Assembly (NCBI RefSeq): GCF_019915265.1
Contig: NZ_CP082780.1
Span: forward strand, 3,162,001-3,226,000
Direction of reading: 5' to 3'
Length of the DNA stretch: 64,000 bases
Source of the DNA: Bacillus aquiflavi
GTDB taxonomy: Bacteria > Bacillota > Bacilli > Bacillales > Cytobacillaceae
Shown here: in pieces, positions 28,164 to 37,050 of the stretch
Layout of the letters: every line of letters begins with the position of its first letter
How positions within the stretch are numbered: the stretch's first letter is position 1
Translations under genes and position numbers: made by a program
Notes under the pieces: generated by a model
What the model was told of the DNA's origin: nothing
Seen by the model: the letters and a program-made list of their open reading frames with translations, nothing else
Databases searched by the model: none

Positions 28164-30302
28164 ATGAAAAGAATATTAACGATCTATAAAAACGATTTAA
28201 AGGGTATTGTCACAAATTGGGCAGCATTTATGATCATTGCTGGTCTCGTTTTATTACCTTCGTTGTATGCTTGGTTCAATATAAAAGCATCTTGGGATCC
28301 ATATAGTAATACAACTGGGATCAAAATCGCTGTAAGTAATAATGATCATGGTACTTTTATTAATGAACAATCGATAAATATTGGTAACCAAATTATTGAA
28401 GAATTAAAGGAAAATAAGGAGCTTGGCTGGGTATTTGTTGATGAAGCTTCGGCTTTTAAAGGAGTTAAATATGGGGAATATTATGCAAGTATTATCATTC
28501 CGACTGATTTTTCAAAAAAACTTACTAGCTTTTTCGTAAATGAACCAGAAAAACCAGAAATTATTTATTATGTAAATGAAAAGGAAAATGCAATTGCTCC
28601 AAAAATCACAGCAAAAGGAGCAACAACTATCGTTGAACAAGTTGGCTCCAACTTTATAAAAACAACGTCTAAGACGTTATTTCAAATATTCAATAAAATT
28701 GGTCTGGAAGTTCAAAGAGAACTTCCTACAATTCATAAGCTAGAAGAATTTGTTTTCCAACTTGAGAAAATCTTCCCAAAAATGAAAGAAGCTGTGAACT
28801 TGGCTGTTGACGAAGTAACTGCAGCTGATGAATTTGTACGAAAATCACAAGACAATTTATCAATTTTAACAAACATTATCAAAAACGGAAATGGTTTCTT
28901 AAATAATACAAATTTATACATTAATAAAATTGAGAACATAGCTCATACGATCTCACCAAATATAAAAGAAAATCTCCTGTTATTACAACAAATAGCTACT
29001 AAAGGCAAACAAGTATCAACGATCATAAAAACTGATAAAAACAATATTACAACTCAATTTTTCGACGAAACTATAAGCAAATTAAAAAGCGGAATCGAAT
29101 TAACAAATTCTATTTATCAAATTTTTTTTAGGGCTAATGAACTTACAGGGAAAAAAATTTTTATCGATGAACTGGAACAACTTCAGCAAGTGCAAACCCA
29201 ATTACAAAACGAGATTACTCTTATAACAAGTTTAAAAAACAGGATGAACGAAAGCAAACAAACTAACGATGAAATCGTTAATCAGCTACAGCAATCATCA
29301 ACAAATGCCGAAAACACTTTAAAAGGGCTTCAGTCTCTTTATGATAAAAATACGAAACCAAAAATGAACGAAATTTTCAAGCTTACTAAACAATCAATTG
29401 AGACAGTACAGAGACTCATGAATGATGCAGATCAACTGTTTCCAAATGTGGAAAAAGGAATGACTAATGCCTTAAATATGATTAACTATGGAAAAAATGA
29501 AACGATTAAATTCCAACAAAAGATGCCTGCATTAGAAGCAAAAATAACTGAAATTGCTAATCGAATACGCACCTTTAAGCAAGAAGAAAACATAGATGAA
29601 ATTATAAATTTATTATTGAATGACGCTGAGAAAGAAAGTGAGTTTTTTGCCGAACCAGTTGTATTGAAAGAAAATCAACTGTTTCCAATCCCAAACTACG
29701 GTTCAGCGATGTCTCCATTTTTCACCACCCTCTCCTTATGGGTCGGTGCTTTACTATTAATTTCGGTTTTAACCGTTGAAGTAAAAGAAAGTGAATATAA
29801 AAGCTTTCAAATATACTTTGGGAGACTGTTCACCTTTTTAACGCTTGCATTACTTCAATCGTTCATCGTTACACTTGGAGATATCATACTATTAAAAACG
29901 TATGTAGCAAATAAATATTTGTTTGTTTTATTCGGTCTCGTTATTAGTACAGTGTTTATTTTAATCGTCTATACACTCGTATCTGTTTTTGGAAATGTCG
30001 GGAAGGCAATTGCCATTATTTTCCTCGTATTACAAATTGCGGGTTCAGGAGGTACCTTTCCAGTTCAAATGACTCCTCCGTTCTTTCAACTAATTAATCC
30101 TATTTTACCTTTTACTTATGCAATCAGCATGATGAGAGAAACAGTAGGAGGATTATTATGGGCAATTGCAGTAAAAGATCTTTTATTTTTAACAATTTTT
30201 GCTGGAATCAGTTTAATTATTGGGCTTGCGTTGAAAAAACCGATTAATCAATTAAGTAAACCGATTATGAAAAAAGCAAAACAATCAAAACTAATCCATT
30301 AG
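28164..30302 (+). CDS. YhgE/Pip domain membrane protein (ABC-2 type)
   Basis: A 712-aa protein with one N-terminal transmembrane helix (about residues 15-35, followed by LLPSLYAWFNIKASWDPY, the YhgE/Pip signature). A long extracytoplasmic helical region (about 40-520) comes next. Five C-terminal helices follow (from FFTTLSLWVGALLLISVLTV), with the ABC-2 permease-like block PVQMTPPFFQLINPILPFTY. Family members are phage-infection proteins (Lactococcus Pip) and type VII secretion-associated YueB/YhgE relatives; the role here is unknown. The start at 28164 follows TGGAGAA; an upstream frame to 28092 has no RBS. It is inserted between ywdI and ung relative to B. subtilis. Confidence 0.82.
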   Translation: MKRILTIYKNDLKGIVTNWAAFMIIAGLVLLPSLYAWFNIKASWDPYSNTTGIKIAVSNNDHGTFINEQSINIGNQIIEELKENKELGWVFVDEASAFKGVKYGEYYASIIIPTDFSKKLTSFFVNEPEKPEIIYYVNEKENAIAPKITAKGATTIVEQVGSNFIKTTSKTLFQIFNKIGLEVQRELPTIHKLEEFVFQLEKIFPKMKEAVNLAVDEVTAADEFVRKSQDNLSILTNIIKNGNGFLNNTNLYINKIENIAHTISPNIKENLLLLQQIATKGKQVSTIIKTDKNNITTQFFDETISKLKSGIELTNSIYQIFFRANELTGKKIFIDELEQLQQVQTQLQNEITLITSLKNRMNESKQTNDEIVNQLQQSSTNAENTLKGLQSLYDKNTKPKMNEIFKLTKQSIETVQRLMNDADQLFPNVEKGMTNALNMINYGKNETIKFQQKMPALEAKITEIANRIRTFKQEENIDEIINLLLNDAEKESEFFAEPVVLKENQLFPIPNYGSAMSPFFTTLSLWVGALLLISVLTVEVKESEYKSFQIYFGRLFTFLTLALLQSFIVTLGDIILLKTYVANKYLFVLFGLVISTVFILIVYTLVSVFGNVGKAIAIIFLVLQIAGSGGTFPVQMTPPFFQLINPILPFTYAISMMRETVGGLLWAIAVKDLLFLTIFAGISLIIGLALKKPINQLSKPIMKKAKQSKLIH

Positions 30303-30336
30303 AGGAAAGGCAAAAAAGTTAATTACCTTTCCTCTC
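30301..30336 (+). terminator. Hairpin at the end of the yhgE-like gene
   Basis: AGAGGAAAGG and CCTTTCCTCT are perfect 10-bp arms around a 15-nt A/T loop. The left arm overlaps the TAG stop. Only CGCTTT follows, so termination is likely but not perfect. It also separates the gene from convergent ung. Confidence 0.65.
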
Positions 30337-30339
30337 GCT

Positions 30340-31020
30340 TTATACATTAGGAATTTGCCAATCAATTTCACTCTCACCGATTTGTTTTAAAAAATAGTTC
30401 GTTCTCGAAAATGGTTTGCTGCCAAAAAAGCCGCGATTTGCTGATAACGGACTGGGATGAGGTGACGTAATGACAAAATGCTTCTTGTTATTAATAAAGG
30501 CCAATTTACTCTGTGCTGGGCGTCCCCACAAAATAAAAACGATCGTTTTTTCTCGGTTATTTAATAAATGAATGATTCTATCTGTAAACTGCTCCCATCC
30601 CTTACCACGATGAGAATGGGCTGCTCCAGCTCTAACGGTTAAAACTGTGTTTAATAATAAAACCCCCTGTTTCGCCCAGCTTACTAAGTAACCGTTATTT
30701 GGGATTTCACATCCTATATCATGATGCAATTCTTTATAAATGTTTTTTAACGACGGGGGAATGTCAACCTCAGGCTTAACAGAAAAGCTTAAACCATGAG
30801 CTTGGTTTACGCCATGATATGGATCTTGACCCAAGATGACAACTTTGACATCTTGATAGGCTGTAAAATGAAGGGCGTTAAAAATGTCAAACATATTAGG
30901 ATAAACCATTCTAGTCATATATTCTTCTTTTAAAAAGTTCCGTAACTTTTGATAATACGGTTTCTCAAACTCCTCCGCCAGGAGCGGCTCCCAGTCGTTT
31001 TTTAACTTTTTCTTTCCCAT
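30340..31020 (-). CDS. ung: Uracil-DNA glycosylase
   Basis: A 226-aa family 1 UDG that removes uracil from DNA. The water-activating loop is [20 protein letters not shown] (about residue 60, catalytic Asp), the [14 protein letters not shown] segment follows, and [18 protein letters not shown] is the minor-groove loop with the catalytic His. The length and motifs are complete. The start is the ATG at 31020, after GGGGAAGAATAA. It is transcribed alone, 55 bp downstream of the moeB-like gene on the same strand. Confidence 0.97.
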   Translation of the reverse strand: MGKKKLKNDWEPLLAEEFEKPYYQKLRNFLKEEYMTRMVYPNMFDIFNALHFTAYQDVKVVILGQDPYHGVNQAHGLSFSVKPEVDIPPSLKNIYKELHHDIGCEIPNNGYLVSWAKQGVLLLNTVLTVRAGAAHSHRGKGWEQFTDRIIHLLNNREKTIVFILWGRPAQSKLAFINNKKHFVITSPHPSPLSANRGFFGSKPFSRTNYFLKQIGESEIDWQIPNV

Positions 31021-31075
31021 TTATTCTTCCCCGCTTTAATTAATATTTAAATTGGATCTGAATTTCTATTATTAA

Positions 31076-32095
31076 CTAGCCGAGCAAGCGATGATAAATC
31101 GCTCGTGCGCGTTTTAAATCTTTTGTTCCATGTATAAGAGCCCGTCCATCTTTAAAGATCACGAGCCGATTTTCGTTAACATCAACAGAAAGTAAAAATG
31201 GATTTCCGCTAACAGAAAGTCCAAGATCCGTTAATTGTCGAGCAAGTTCTTGTAAATGAAGTTCCATTTTTTTCGGTGGACGAATCTGCACAGTATCCCG
31301 TCCACAAAGAACAGTCGTTTTCGTCAAATTCTCACTTTGTAAATAAGGATATGCTGGCTTTCTCCCACACGATAAACAGCTGCTATCCTTTGCCTTTGAC
31401 ATTTTTAAATTTGTGTATTGATTACGCCACAAATCGAAACTAATAAATGTTGTTCGGACGTTTTCCCAATCTTCGACAAGAATTTTTAATGCTTCTGTCG
31501 TTTGATGAACTATAACCATTTGCACGGCAGGAGAGATGATCCCCCCTGTATCACATGTCATCCCTTTAACGGGAATCATTTTTAATAAACAATTTAAACA
31601 AGGTGTTTTTCCAGGAATAATTGTATAACTCATGCCGATACTGCTGACACATGCGCCATAAATCCATGGGATACGGAGCTTCTGAGACATGTCATTAATC
31701 GCCATTCTCGTTTCAAAATTGTCTGTCGCATCAATAATGAGATCAACACCATTAGCAAGCTGCTCCAGTTTTTCCGGGTTCACATCAGCGATAACCGCAT
31801 TAATTTCTACATCTGAATTCACCATGTTTAGCCGTTTCTTCGCAGCGATCACTTTAGGGAGCTTTTTCTTAACATCATCTTCAACATACAGCTGTTGACG
31901 CTGTAAATTACTTTCTTCAACGTAGTCTCGATCAACAATGGTTAACTTACCGACACCTGCCCGTGTTAATATATCAGCATTTCCTGAGCCTAAAGCGCCA
32001 GCACCAATGATCAAAACGTGCTTACTCCTAATTTTTTGTTGACCTGCTTTTCCTATTGCAGAAAATAGCTCTTGGCGAGAATACCGATCGGTCAT
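31076..32095 (-). CDS. moeB: ThiF/MoeB-type adenylyltransferase (molybdopterin synthase sulfurylase-like)
   Basis: A 339-aa E1-like enzyme that adenylates the C-terminal Gly-Gly of a MoaD/ThiS-type carrier. The nucleotide motif is VLIIGAGALGSGNADILTRA (about residue 27). DRDYVEESNLQRQQLY contains the Asp, Asn and Arg residues that bind ATP. Two CxxC zinc pairs are present, PCLNCLLKM and SSCLSCG. A C-terminal extension of about 80 residues is rhodanese-unrelated. Placement upstream of ung and downstream of moaD/moaE/mobA on one strand favours MoeB over ThiF. Confidence 0.85.
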   Translation of the reverse strand: MTDRYSRQELFSAIGKAGQQKIRSKHVLIIGAGALGSGNADILTRAGVGKLTIVDRDYVEESNLQRQQLYVEDDVKKKLPKVIAAKKRLNMVNSDVEINAVIADVNPEKLEQLANGVDLIIDATDNFETRMAINDMSQKLRIPWIYGACVSSIGMSYTIIPGKTPCLNCLLKMIPVKGMTCDTGGIISPAVQMVIVHQTTEALKILVEDWENVRTTFISFDLWRNQYTNLKMSKAKDSSCLSCGRKPAYPYLQSENLTKTTVLCGRDTVQIRPPKKMELHLQELARQLTDLGLSVSGNPFLLSVDVNENRLVIFKDGRALIHGTKDLKRARAIYHRLLG

Positions 32096-32135
32096 ATGCC
32101 AGCCTCCGTTTTTTGTTATTTTATGAAACTAATAA

Positions 32136-32369
32136 TTAGCCACCGCTTACTGGAGGAATAAAGGCAACAGTATCACCTGTTTTAATCATTTCATCTTCTG
32201 TTGCGAACTCTTCATTAATTGCTACCATAACGGAATCAAGTTTAGGAATATTGTATTTAGTTTCGACTATTTCTTTGAGCTGTGAAATAGTCTTACCATT
32301 TGCATCAATCATCACATAATCTTCTCCAACTGTATCTCGCAAATGAGCGAAGAATAGAACTTTAACCAT
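32136..32369 (-). CDS. moaD: Molybdopterin synthase sulfur carrier subunit
   Basis: A 77-aa ubiquitin-like protein ending in the required Gly-Gly (AFIPPVSGG), which is thiocarboxylated and donates sulfur to precursor Z. MVKVLFFAHLRDTVGEDYVM is the typical beta-grasp start. It overlaps the end of moaE by 8 bp, so the two synthase subunits are translationally coupled. The partner adenylating enzyme is 40 bp downstream. Confidence 0.93.
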   Translation of the reverse strand: MVKVLFFAHLRDTVGEDYVMIDANGKTISQLKEIVETKYNIPKLDSVMVAINEEFATEDEMIKTGDTVAFIPPVSGG

Positions 32370-32829
32370 TTAAATCCTCCTTGTTTGGTTTTCCGTCGGG
32401 ATAATAGACTGTTTCAAGCTGATTGCCGATCCACTCTTCCCCATCTTCCCAATGTTCCTTTTTCCAAATGGGAACGATCTGTTTAATACGTTCAATCGCA
32501 TAACGATTTGCTTCATAGGCGTCTGCACGGTGAGGAGTTGACAAAGCAATTACAACTGCAACATCTGTAATATCTAGTTTACCGACACGGTGGGTTATTG
32601 CCACCTTCGCCCCTTTCCAACGAGTTTCGATCTCTGTCCCAATTTGTTCCAATTTCTTCACAGCCATTGATTCATATGCATCATAAATAAGATAAAGCGT
32701 TTTCTTCCCATTTGTAAATTCGCGAACTGTACCGATAAAAGTTGTAATTGCCCCTGCCTCACGGCGAACGACTTTATCGATAACAGACTGAATTTCAATC
32801 GGTTTCTTAGAAATTTCGTAATTCATCAC
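32362..32829 (-). CDS. moaE: Molybdopterin synthase catalytic subunit
   Basis: A 155-aa MoaE. FIGTVREFTNGKKTLYLIYD (about residue 36), VAITHRVGKLDITDVAVVIA, STPHRADAYEANRYAIERIK and the catalytic-lysine region VPIWKKEHWEDGEEWIGNQ are all present. It precedes moaD with an 8-bp overlap and follows mobA with an 85-bp gap. The ATG at 32829 follows GAGGTGCTGTTAAGG. Confidence 0.95.
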   Translation of the reverse strand: MMNYEISKKPIEIQSVIDKVVRREAGAITTFIGTVREFTNGKKTLYLIYDAYESMAVKKLEQIGTEIETRWKGAKVAITHRVGKLDITDVAVVIALSTPHRADAYEANRYAIERIKQIVPIWKKEHWEDGEEWIGNQLETVYYPDGKPNKEDLNG

Positions 32830-32914
32830 CTTAACAGCACCTCACATTTACAAAATTTCATTAAAATAAGTTTTAGAGAATAATAATGATTGACTGATTT
32901 ATTTTGTACATGTA

Positions 32915-33526
32915 TTAAGTTTTTGTTACGTGATCTTTAACTAGCTTTACTGCTTCCTCATATTCCTGTCGATTATTCATATTATATAACGCGATGTTCA
33001 TATATGAAGCAGAGAACTTTGCAAAATCTTCAGATGTTTTTATTTTAACATGAACTTGATTTAACAATTGTCTAATTTTAAGCTGTACACTATCTAATAA
33101 GCGGTTAACAACTTGAAGACAATCCTTGTGATATGCACCGAATAAAGGGTGAAGCTGTCCATTTATTTCAGGAACAACTGCATCATATTTATCTAATTCG
33201 ACTAATAATTCTTTAGCTAACCTTGACGATACAAACGGCAGATCACAAGCAACAATCATATTTTTTTCGGTTTTAACAGCATTTAAACCTGCTTGAATAC
33301 CTGCAAGTGGGCCTTTCCCCTTATAATGATCTTCCACCAGTGGAACGTTAATAAATGAATAATCGTCAAACTGATTTGTAACGACTAAAACGTGTTTAAC
33401 AATCTTAGTTAACTCATTTATCATACGTTCAATAACAGTTATCCCTTCTATTTTCAGTAAAGCTTTATTTGTTCCCATCCGGCTTGATTTTCCACCCGCC
33501 AAAATGATACATGTTGCTCCCATCAT
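32915..33526 (-). CDS. mobA: Molybdenum cofactor guanylyltransferase
   Basis: A 203-aa nucleotidyltransferase that attaches GMP to molybdopterin. CIILAGGKSSRMGTNKALL (residues 5-23) is the GTP-binding signature. VEDHYKGKGPLAGIQAGLNA and MIVACDLPFVSSRL hold the metal-binding Asp. The frame is open to 33550, but the ATG at 33526 has GGGAG at 5 nt. It is first in the mobA-moaE-moaD-moeB run. No moaA, moaC, moeA or molybdoenzyme lies in the window. Confidence 0.88.
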   Translation of the reverse strand: MMGATCIILAGGKSSRMGTNKALLKIEGITVIERMINELTKIVKHVLVVTNQFDDYSFINVPLVEDHYKGKGPLAGIQAGLNAVKTEKNMIVACDLPFVSSRLAKELLVELDKYDAVVPEINGQLHPLFGAYHKDCLQVVNRLLDSVQLKIRQLLNQVHVKIKTSEDFAKFSASYMNIALYNMNNRQEYEEAVKLVKDHVTKT

Positions 33527-33715
33527 TATCACTCCCATCGGTTTAATCAATATTAAACGTCTTCCTCGCTTAAATAGATAACTTTGTAGAAAAATAACGA
33601 TAGTTAATATTTCCAGAACTTTGTAAGCTAACTTATATCCAACTGTAGGAATGTTTCTAGTTTCTCCCGATTTTCTATTATTCCTAATTATCCCTTATCA
33701 AATCGTTCTTCTAGT

Positions 33716-34173
33716 TTACGTGAATGATTTCTCCATAGATGTAAAGCCAAGATTTTCATCATTTTCTCGCACTCGAACTAGACCATAACCTAGCCCACTT
33801 TGCTCCTTTATCTTTTAACCATGAGCAAACATCATCTACCAATTGATGTGCTATTCCATTATTTCGATGTTGCGGTAAAGTATAAACTGTGATGAACCAA
33901 CCGAAAAGTTTGCTCTTCACTTAAAGGAAAGAAATCTTCCTTTCTCATAAGACCACCTGCACACGCAACATCCTTCCCTGTTTCACTTTCTGTCATTCTA
34001 AACATGAGATTTCCACACTTACTCTCCTTTATGAAGAAACATTTCACTTCATTAGCCTTCTGTGGATCTGGTAAAGGTATACCATCTATTTCCCCCATTT
34101 CACAAGCCAGCTTAAACAAAAAATCTGTTATTAATGGCGGTTCATTAATAGTCGCCCATTGAGTTACATACAT
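33716..34173 (-). pseudogene. Degenerate GNAT N-acetyltransferase with two frameshifts
   Basis: The N-terminal part from ATG 34173 reads MYVTQWATINEPPLITDFLF onward and includes CAGGLMRKEDFFPLSEEQTF. The continuation in the +1 frame (GWFITVYTLPQHRNNGIAHQ and LVDDVCSWLKDKGAKWARLW) is the acetyl-CoA-binding core of a GNAT enzyme, with the R/Q-x-x-G-x-A loop. A further +1 shift near the GAGAAAATGATG stretch gives NLGFTSMEKSFT and a stop at 33716. With two shifts in 460 bp this is most likely a decayed gene rather than a programmed event. The substrate is unknown. Confidence 0.7.
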
Positions 34174-34348
34174 TTATAAAGCTCCTATCGTTGCAATATT
34201 AACCATTATTTGATTAAATTTTTTCAGTGTATTATTTAAATTAGTCTGCCTTTACTGGAAATCATAACACATCGCTTGTCTTACTCCCTATTGTAGAAAT
34301 TAATTAAAAAAAAATTCTACAATTAATAACTAAATGGAGGGTTATTAT

Positions 34349-34816
34349 ATGCAACTTCAAGGATTAAGTAAAAATGAAATATTAAATACGTTAGAAAAAA
34401 ACTTGTTAAGATTAGAAAAATTAGTCATGGATCATATGAGCGAGGAAATATTTTATAAGACCCGAAAGAATGGAAAATGGACGGCAAAACAAATTATTGG
34501 CCATTTATATGATACCCAGGAAGTATGGGGGAAAAGAATAGCTAAATGCTGTCTGCACAACTCCGCCGTTTTAGAATCTTATGACCCAGAATTATATGTT
34601 AGAGAAAGGGATTATAATAATGTAAATATGAAGTATTTGCTAAAAAAATATAAAAAATCTCGCGAAGACATGCAGCATTTATTAGTTGATGATAATTGGA
34701 GTAAAACAGGTAAACATGTTGAAGAAGGTATTTTTACTGTTAAAGATTTAGCCGAAACGATCGCTCTTCATGAAATCCATCATATAAGACAAGTAGAGGA
34801 AATAATAAAGTCGTAA
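34349..34816 (+). CDS. DinB-like family protein (putative metal-dependent thiol transferase fold)
   Basis: A 155-aa four-helix protein. WTAKQIIGHLYDTQEVWGKR (about residue 43) and the C-terminal HEIHHIRQVEEI supply the three histidines that bind metal in DinB/YfiT proteins. Members are often bacillithiol S-transferases; the bacillithiol-related pair yojF/bshB2 lies about 340 bp downstream on the same strand, which makes this attractive but unproven. GGAGGG precedes the ATG at 34349. Confidence 0.72.
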   Translation: MQLQGLSKNEILNTLEKNLLRLEKLVMDHMSEEIFYKTRKNGKWTAKQIIGHLYDTQEVWGKRIAKCCLHNSAVLESYDPELYVRERDYNNVNMKYLLKKYKKSREDMQHLLVDDNWSKTGKHVEEGIFTVKDLAETIALHEIHHIRQVEEIIKS

Positions 34817-35153
34817 AAAGGTGAGCGAATGAAAGATGATAGAATATTTATGCTTCTATTTCTAACTTACTTTTAGAGTTCAATAACATCATGAAATTAG
34901 ATAGTTACGCAAAGAGATGGCTCGATGGTTCCCGTATTTCTCATATAGAAAGAATATTCTGAGATAATCGGCATTGTTGACAGCTTTAGAGATTTGAAAT
35001 TGCAGTCACTTTATTTATGTCAATCATCGTTTTCGCAATCTCTATTTATTTTTAGTAATATATTGTGTACATAGTTATTTTTAACGACAGAGAAAACACT
35101 TCGTCCAATTAGATAAAAATCATTTAAGTAGGTTGAGAGGAGGATTGTATATA
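34817..35153. other. Intergenic region with no recognisable gene
   Basis: This is a 337-bp AT-rich stretch between the DinB-like gene and yojF. Only very short frames (15 and 23 codons) occur. No terminator with a clear T-tract and no repeat was seen. The yojF promoter presumably lies near its right end, but no confident -35/-10 pair was found. Confidence 0.5.
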
Positions 35154-35501
35154 ATGCAAAAAGTTGATATTGAAAAAGTACAACAAATGATTAACTTTTT
35201 TTCTAATAAACAAGTATATCTCCATCTAGAAACAACAAATGGTGCATATGCCTCACACTATGACGAATCTTTCTTTTCTTCCGGTGCTTATATTCGCAAT
35301 GCCTATATAAAATATGAACATGGAAAAATTACTGGCAACGGCCCTTTTAGAGTCGGTTTAAAACTTGATATCGGTTGGGTTTATGCAGAGGGAATTACAC
35401 ATTACACTGTTGATGACAAAAATCGTCTACTTCTTGCAGGCCATGACTATAAAGGAAAATTAGCTGTTGCGATGGAAATAAGTGGAACACCGTTTGAGTA
35501 G
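35154..35501 (+). CDS. yojF: YojF family protein (DUF1806)
   Basis: A 115-aa protein paired with BshB2 across Bacillus. VYLHLETTNGAYASHYDESF, FFSSGAYIRNAYIKYEHGKI and GPFRVGLKLDIGWVYAEGIT are the conserved parts. The frame opens at 35133; the ATG at 35154 (MQKVDIEKVQ) is chosen for length, with GAGGAGG about 10 nt upstream. Its role is unknown, but the conserved pairing suggests a link to the deacetylase that follows 55 bp later. Confidence 0.88.
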   Translation: MQKVDIEKVQQMINFFSNKQVYLHLETTNGAYASHYDESFFSSGAYIRNAYIKYEHGKITGNGPFRVGLKLDIGWVYAEGITHYTVDDKNRLLLAGHDYKGKLAVAMEISGTPFE

Positions 35502-35556
35502 AAAAATAAAAAGCCCTTTTAATCATTTAAAAAAGGTCTTGGAAGGAGTCATTTAA

Positions 35557-36225
35557 ATGGAAAAGGAGAGACATGTATTAGTCGTTTTCCCGCATCCAGA
35601 CGATGAAGCATTTGGTGTTTCAGGAACGATTGCATTACATGTAAAAAATGGAACACCGATTACATATGCTTGTTTAACATTAGGAGAAATGGGGAGAAAC
35701 ATGGGCAATCCCCCATTTGCAAATCGGGAAACATTACCTGAAATTCGTAAAAAAGAGCTTCAAGATGTTGCATGTATTCTAGGAATTGAAGATTTACGTT
35801 TAAGGGGCTTTCGCGATAAAACAATTGAATTTGAAGAGGAAAATAAACTAATAAATCTAGTCCTTTCAATGATTAAAGAATTAAATCCTTCTTTAATCAT
35901 TTCATTTTACCCAGGCTATTCTGTTCACCCTGATCATGATGCTTGTGGGGCAGCCGTCGTTCATGCTGTTGCCAAACTACCTGAAAAGGAGAGACCAAAG
36001 CTTCATTGTGTTGCCTTCTCGAAAAATTGTGTCGCTGAGCTCGGAGAAGCCGACATTATAAATGATGTCAGTACAGTTTCCAACATAAAACTTGCAGCGA
36101 TTAAAGCCCACCGAAGTCAAACAGAACAAATGGTAAAAGAAATGACCGAAAAGCTTGCAAACAATGATCCGCAAGTGATCGCATGGATTAACAATGAACG
36201 CTTTTGGACATATAAATGGACATGA
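35557..36225 (+). CDS. bshB2: Bacillithiol biosynthesis deacetylase BshB2 (YojG, PIG-L family)
   Basis: A 222-aa zinc deacetylase that removes acetyl from GlcNAc-malate in bacillithiol synthesis and is partly redundant with BshB1. The motif VVFPHPDDEAFGVSGTIALH (residues 9-28) has the metal His and catalytic Asp-Asp, and YSVHPDHDACGAAVVHAV (about 128) has the second metal site. KAHRSQTEQM is the C-terminal motif. GGAAGGAG precedes the ATG. A long hairpin follows. Confidence 0.9.
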   Translation: MEKERHVLVVFPHPDDEAFGVSGTIALHVKNGTPITYACLTLGEMGRNMGNPPFANRETLPEIRKKELQDVACILGIEDLRLRGFRDKTIEFEEENKLINLVLSMIKELNPSLIISFYPGYSVHPDHDACGAAVVHAVAKLPEKERPKLHCVAFSKNCVAELGEADIINDVSTVSNIKLAAIKAHRSQTEQMVKEMTEKLANNDPQVIAWINNERFWTYKWT

Positions 36226-36250
36226 AGCTTCTGATAAGTCCGTAAAAAAT

Positions 36251-36283
36251 GCAGCTGAAAAAACGATTGTTTTTTTCAGCTGC
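36251..36283 (+). terminator. Terminator hairpin after bshB2
   Basis: GCAGCTGAAAAAAC and GTTTTTTTCAGCTGC form a long stem with a GATT loop. The U-run is inside the stem, and CCCTCTTT follows, so termination is likely but the layout is unusual. The rest of the gap to 36475 shows nothing. Confidence 0.6.
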
Positions 36284-36475
36284 CCTCTTTCACCCATTTA
36301 TATAAAAAACTAAAGTTTAAACAAAAAAATAACGATTGTATCTATATCTAGTTCTTAATTTAGCATCATTTAAGTGGGCACATCACTACCGTTTATGCTA
36401 TTTCAATGTAAGAAAAAATTCCATTTTTACAAGAAAAAGTTGTTTGAACCACATGCTGAAAGACTACATTTCATT

Positions 36476-36931
36476 TTACTTACCATCTTTCTCCTCTTGC
36501 TCTTCCATTGATTTTTTTAAGTAGTTTAACTGATAGCCATCATCATTTTTAATCATCTTCACAATAATGGGACGTGTAATTGCCATTTTAATACCAGTTG
36601 TTTTAATATGTGCTTCCATCTCAACTTGTGTTCCTTCCTCAATTTCATGAAATAAATAACGATAAATAAGCTTTAAACCATTTGCACTACTCTCGATTGT
36701 ATATGATTGATAGGGAACAAATTCAGTTATTTCTATATGTGCCTTTGCTTCTTTACCCCGAATATTTCTTGTTTCAATAAATTTACTTCCAACCCCAATC
36801 GGGCCATCAGTTGTTTTTTCCATTTTCACTACATTTACTGTCATCTTTGGGGCATTTTCCAAATTAGCAGCAAAATCAAACACATCCGTTAACGGACGAG
36901 CAATAATTGCGCTTGCTCTAAAATCAGCCAC
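36476..36931 (-). CDS. SRPBCC family protein (polyketide cyclase/START-like)
   Basis: A 151-aa helix-grip protein. ASAIIARPLTDVFDFAANLE and GVGSKFIETRNIRGKEAKAH are typical of the SRPBCC ligand-binding fold, and the C-terminal helix precedes an acidic-basic tail (EEQEEKDGK). It has no catalytic signature. It binds an unknown hydrophobic ligand. The ATG at 36931 follows AGGAGG. It stands alone on the minus strand. Confidence 0.8.
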   Translation of the reverse strand: MADFRASAIIARPLTDVFDFAANLENAPKMTVNVVKMEKTTDGPIGVGSKFIETRNIRGKEAKAHIEITEFVPYQSYTIESSANGLKLIYRYLFHEIEEGTQVEMEAHIKTTGIKMAITRPIIVKMIKNDDGYQLNYLKKSMEEQEEKDGK

Positions 36932-37050
36932 CCTTAATACCTCCTATTTATGCATTCAACAATATGTCTTGATTTCATTGTAAAATAAAAGTTGTTATTT
37001 AAGTGAATATTCTTTTCATTTTGAAGTAAAATTCAAATAGAGGTATTTTA

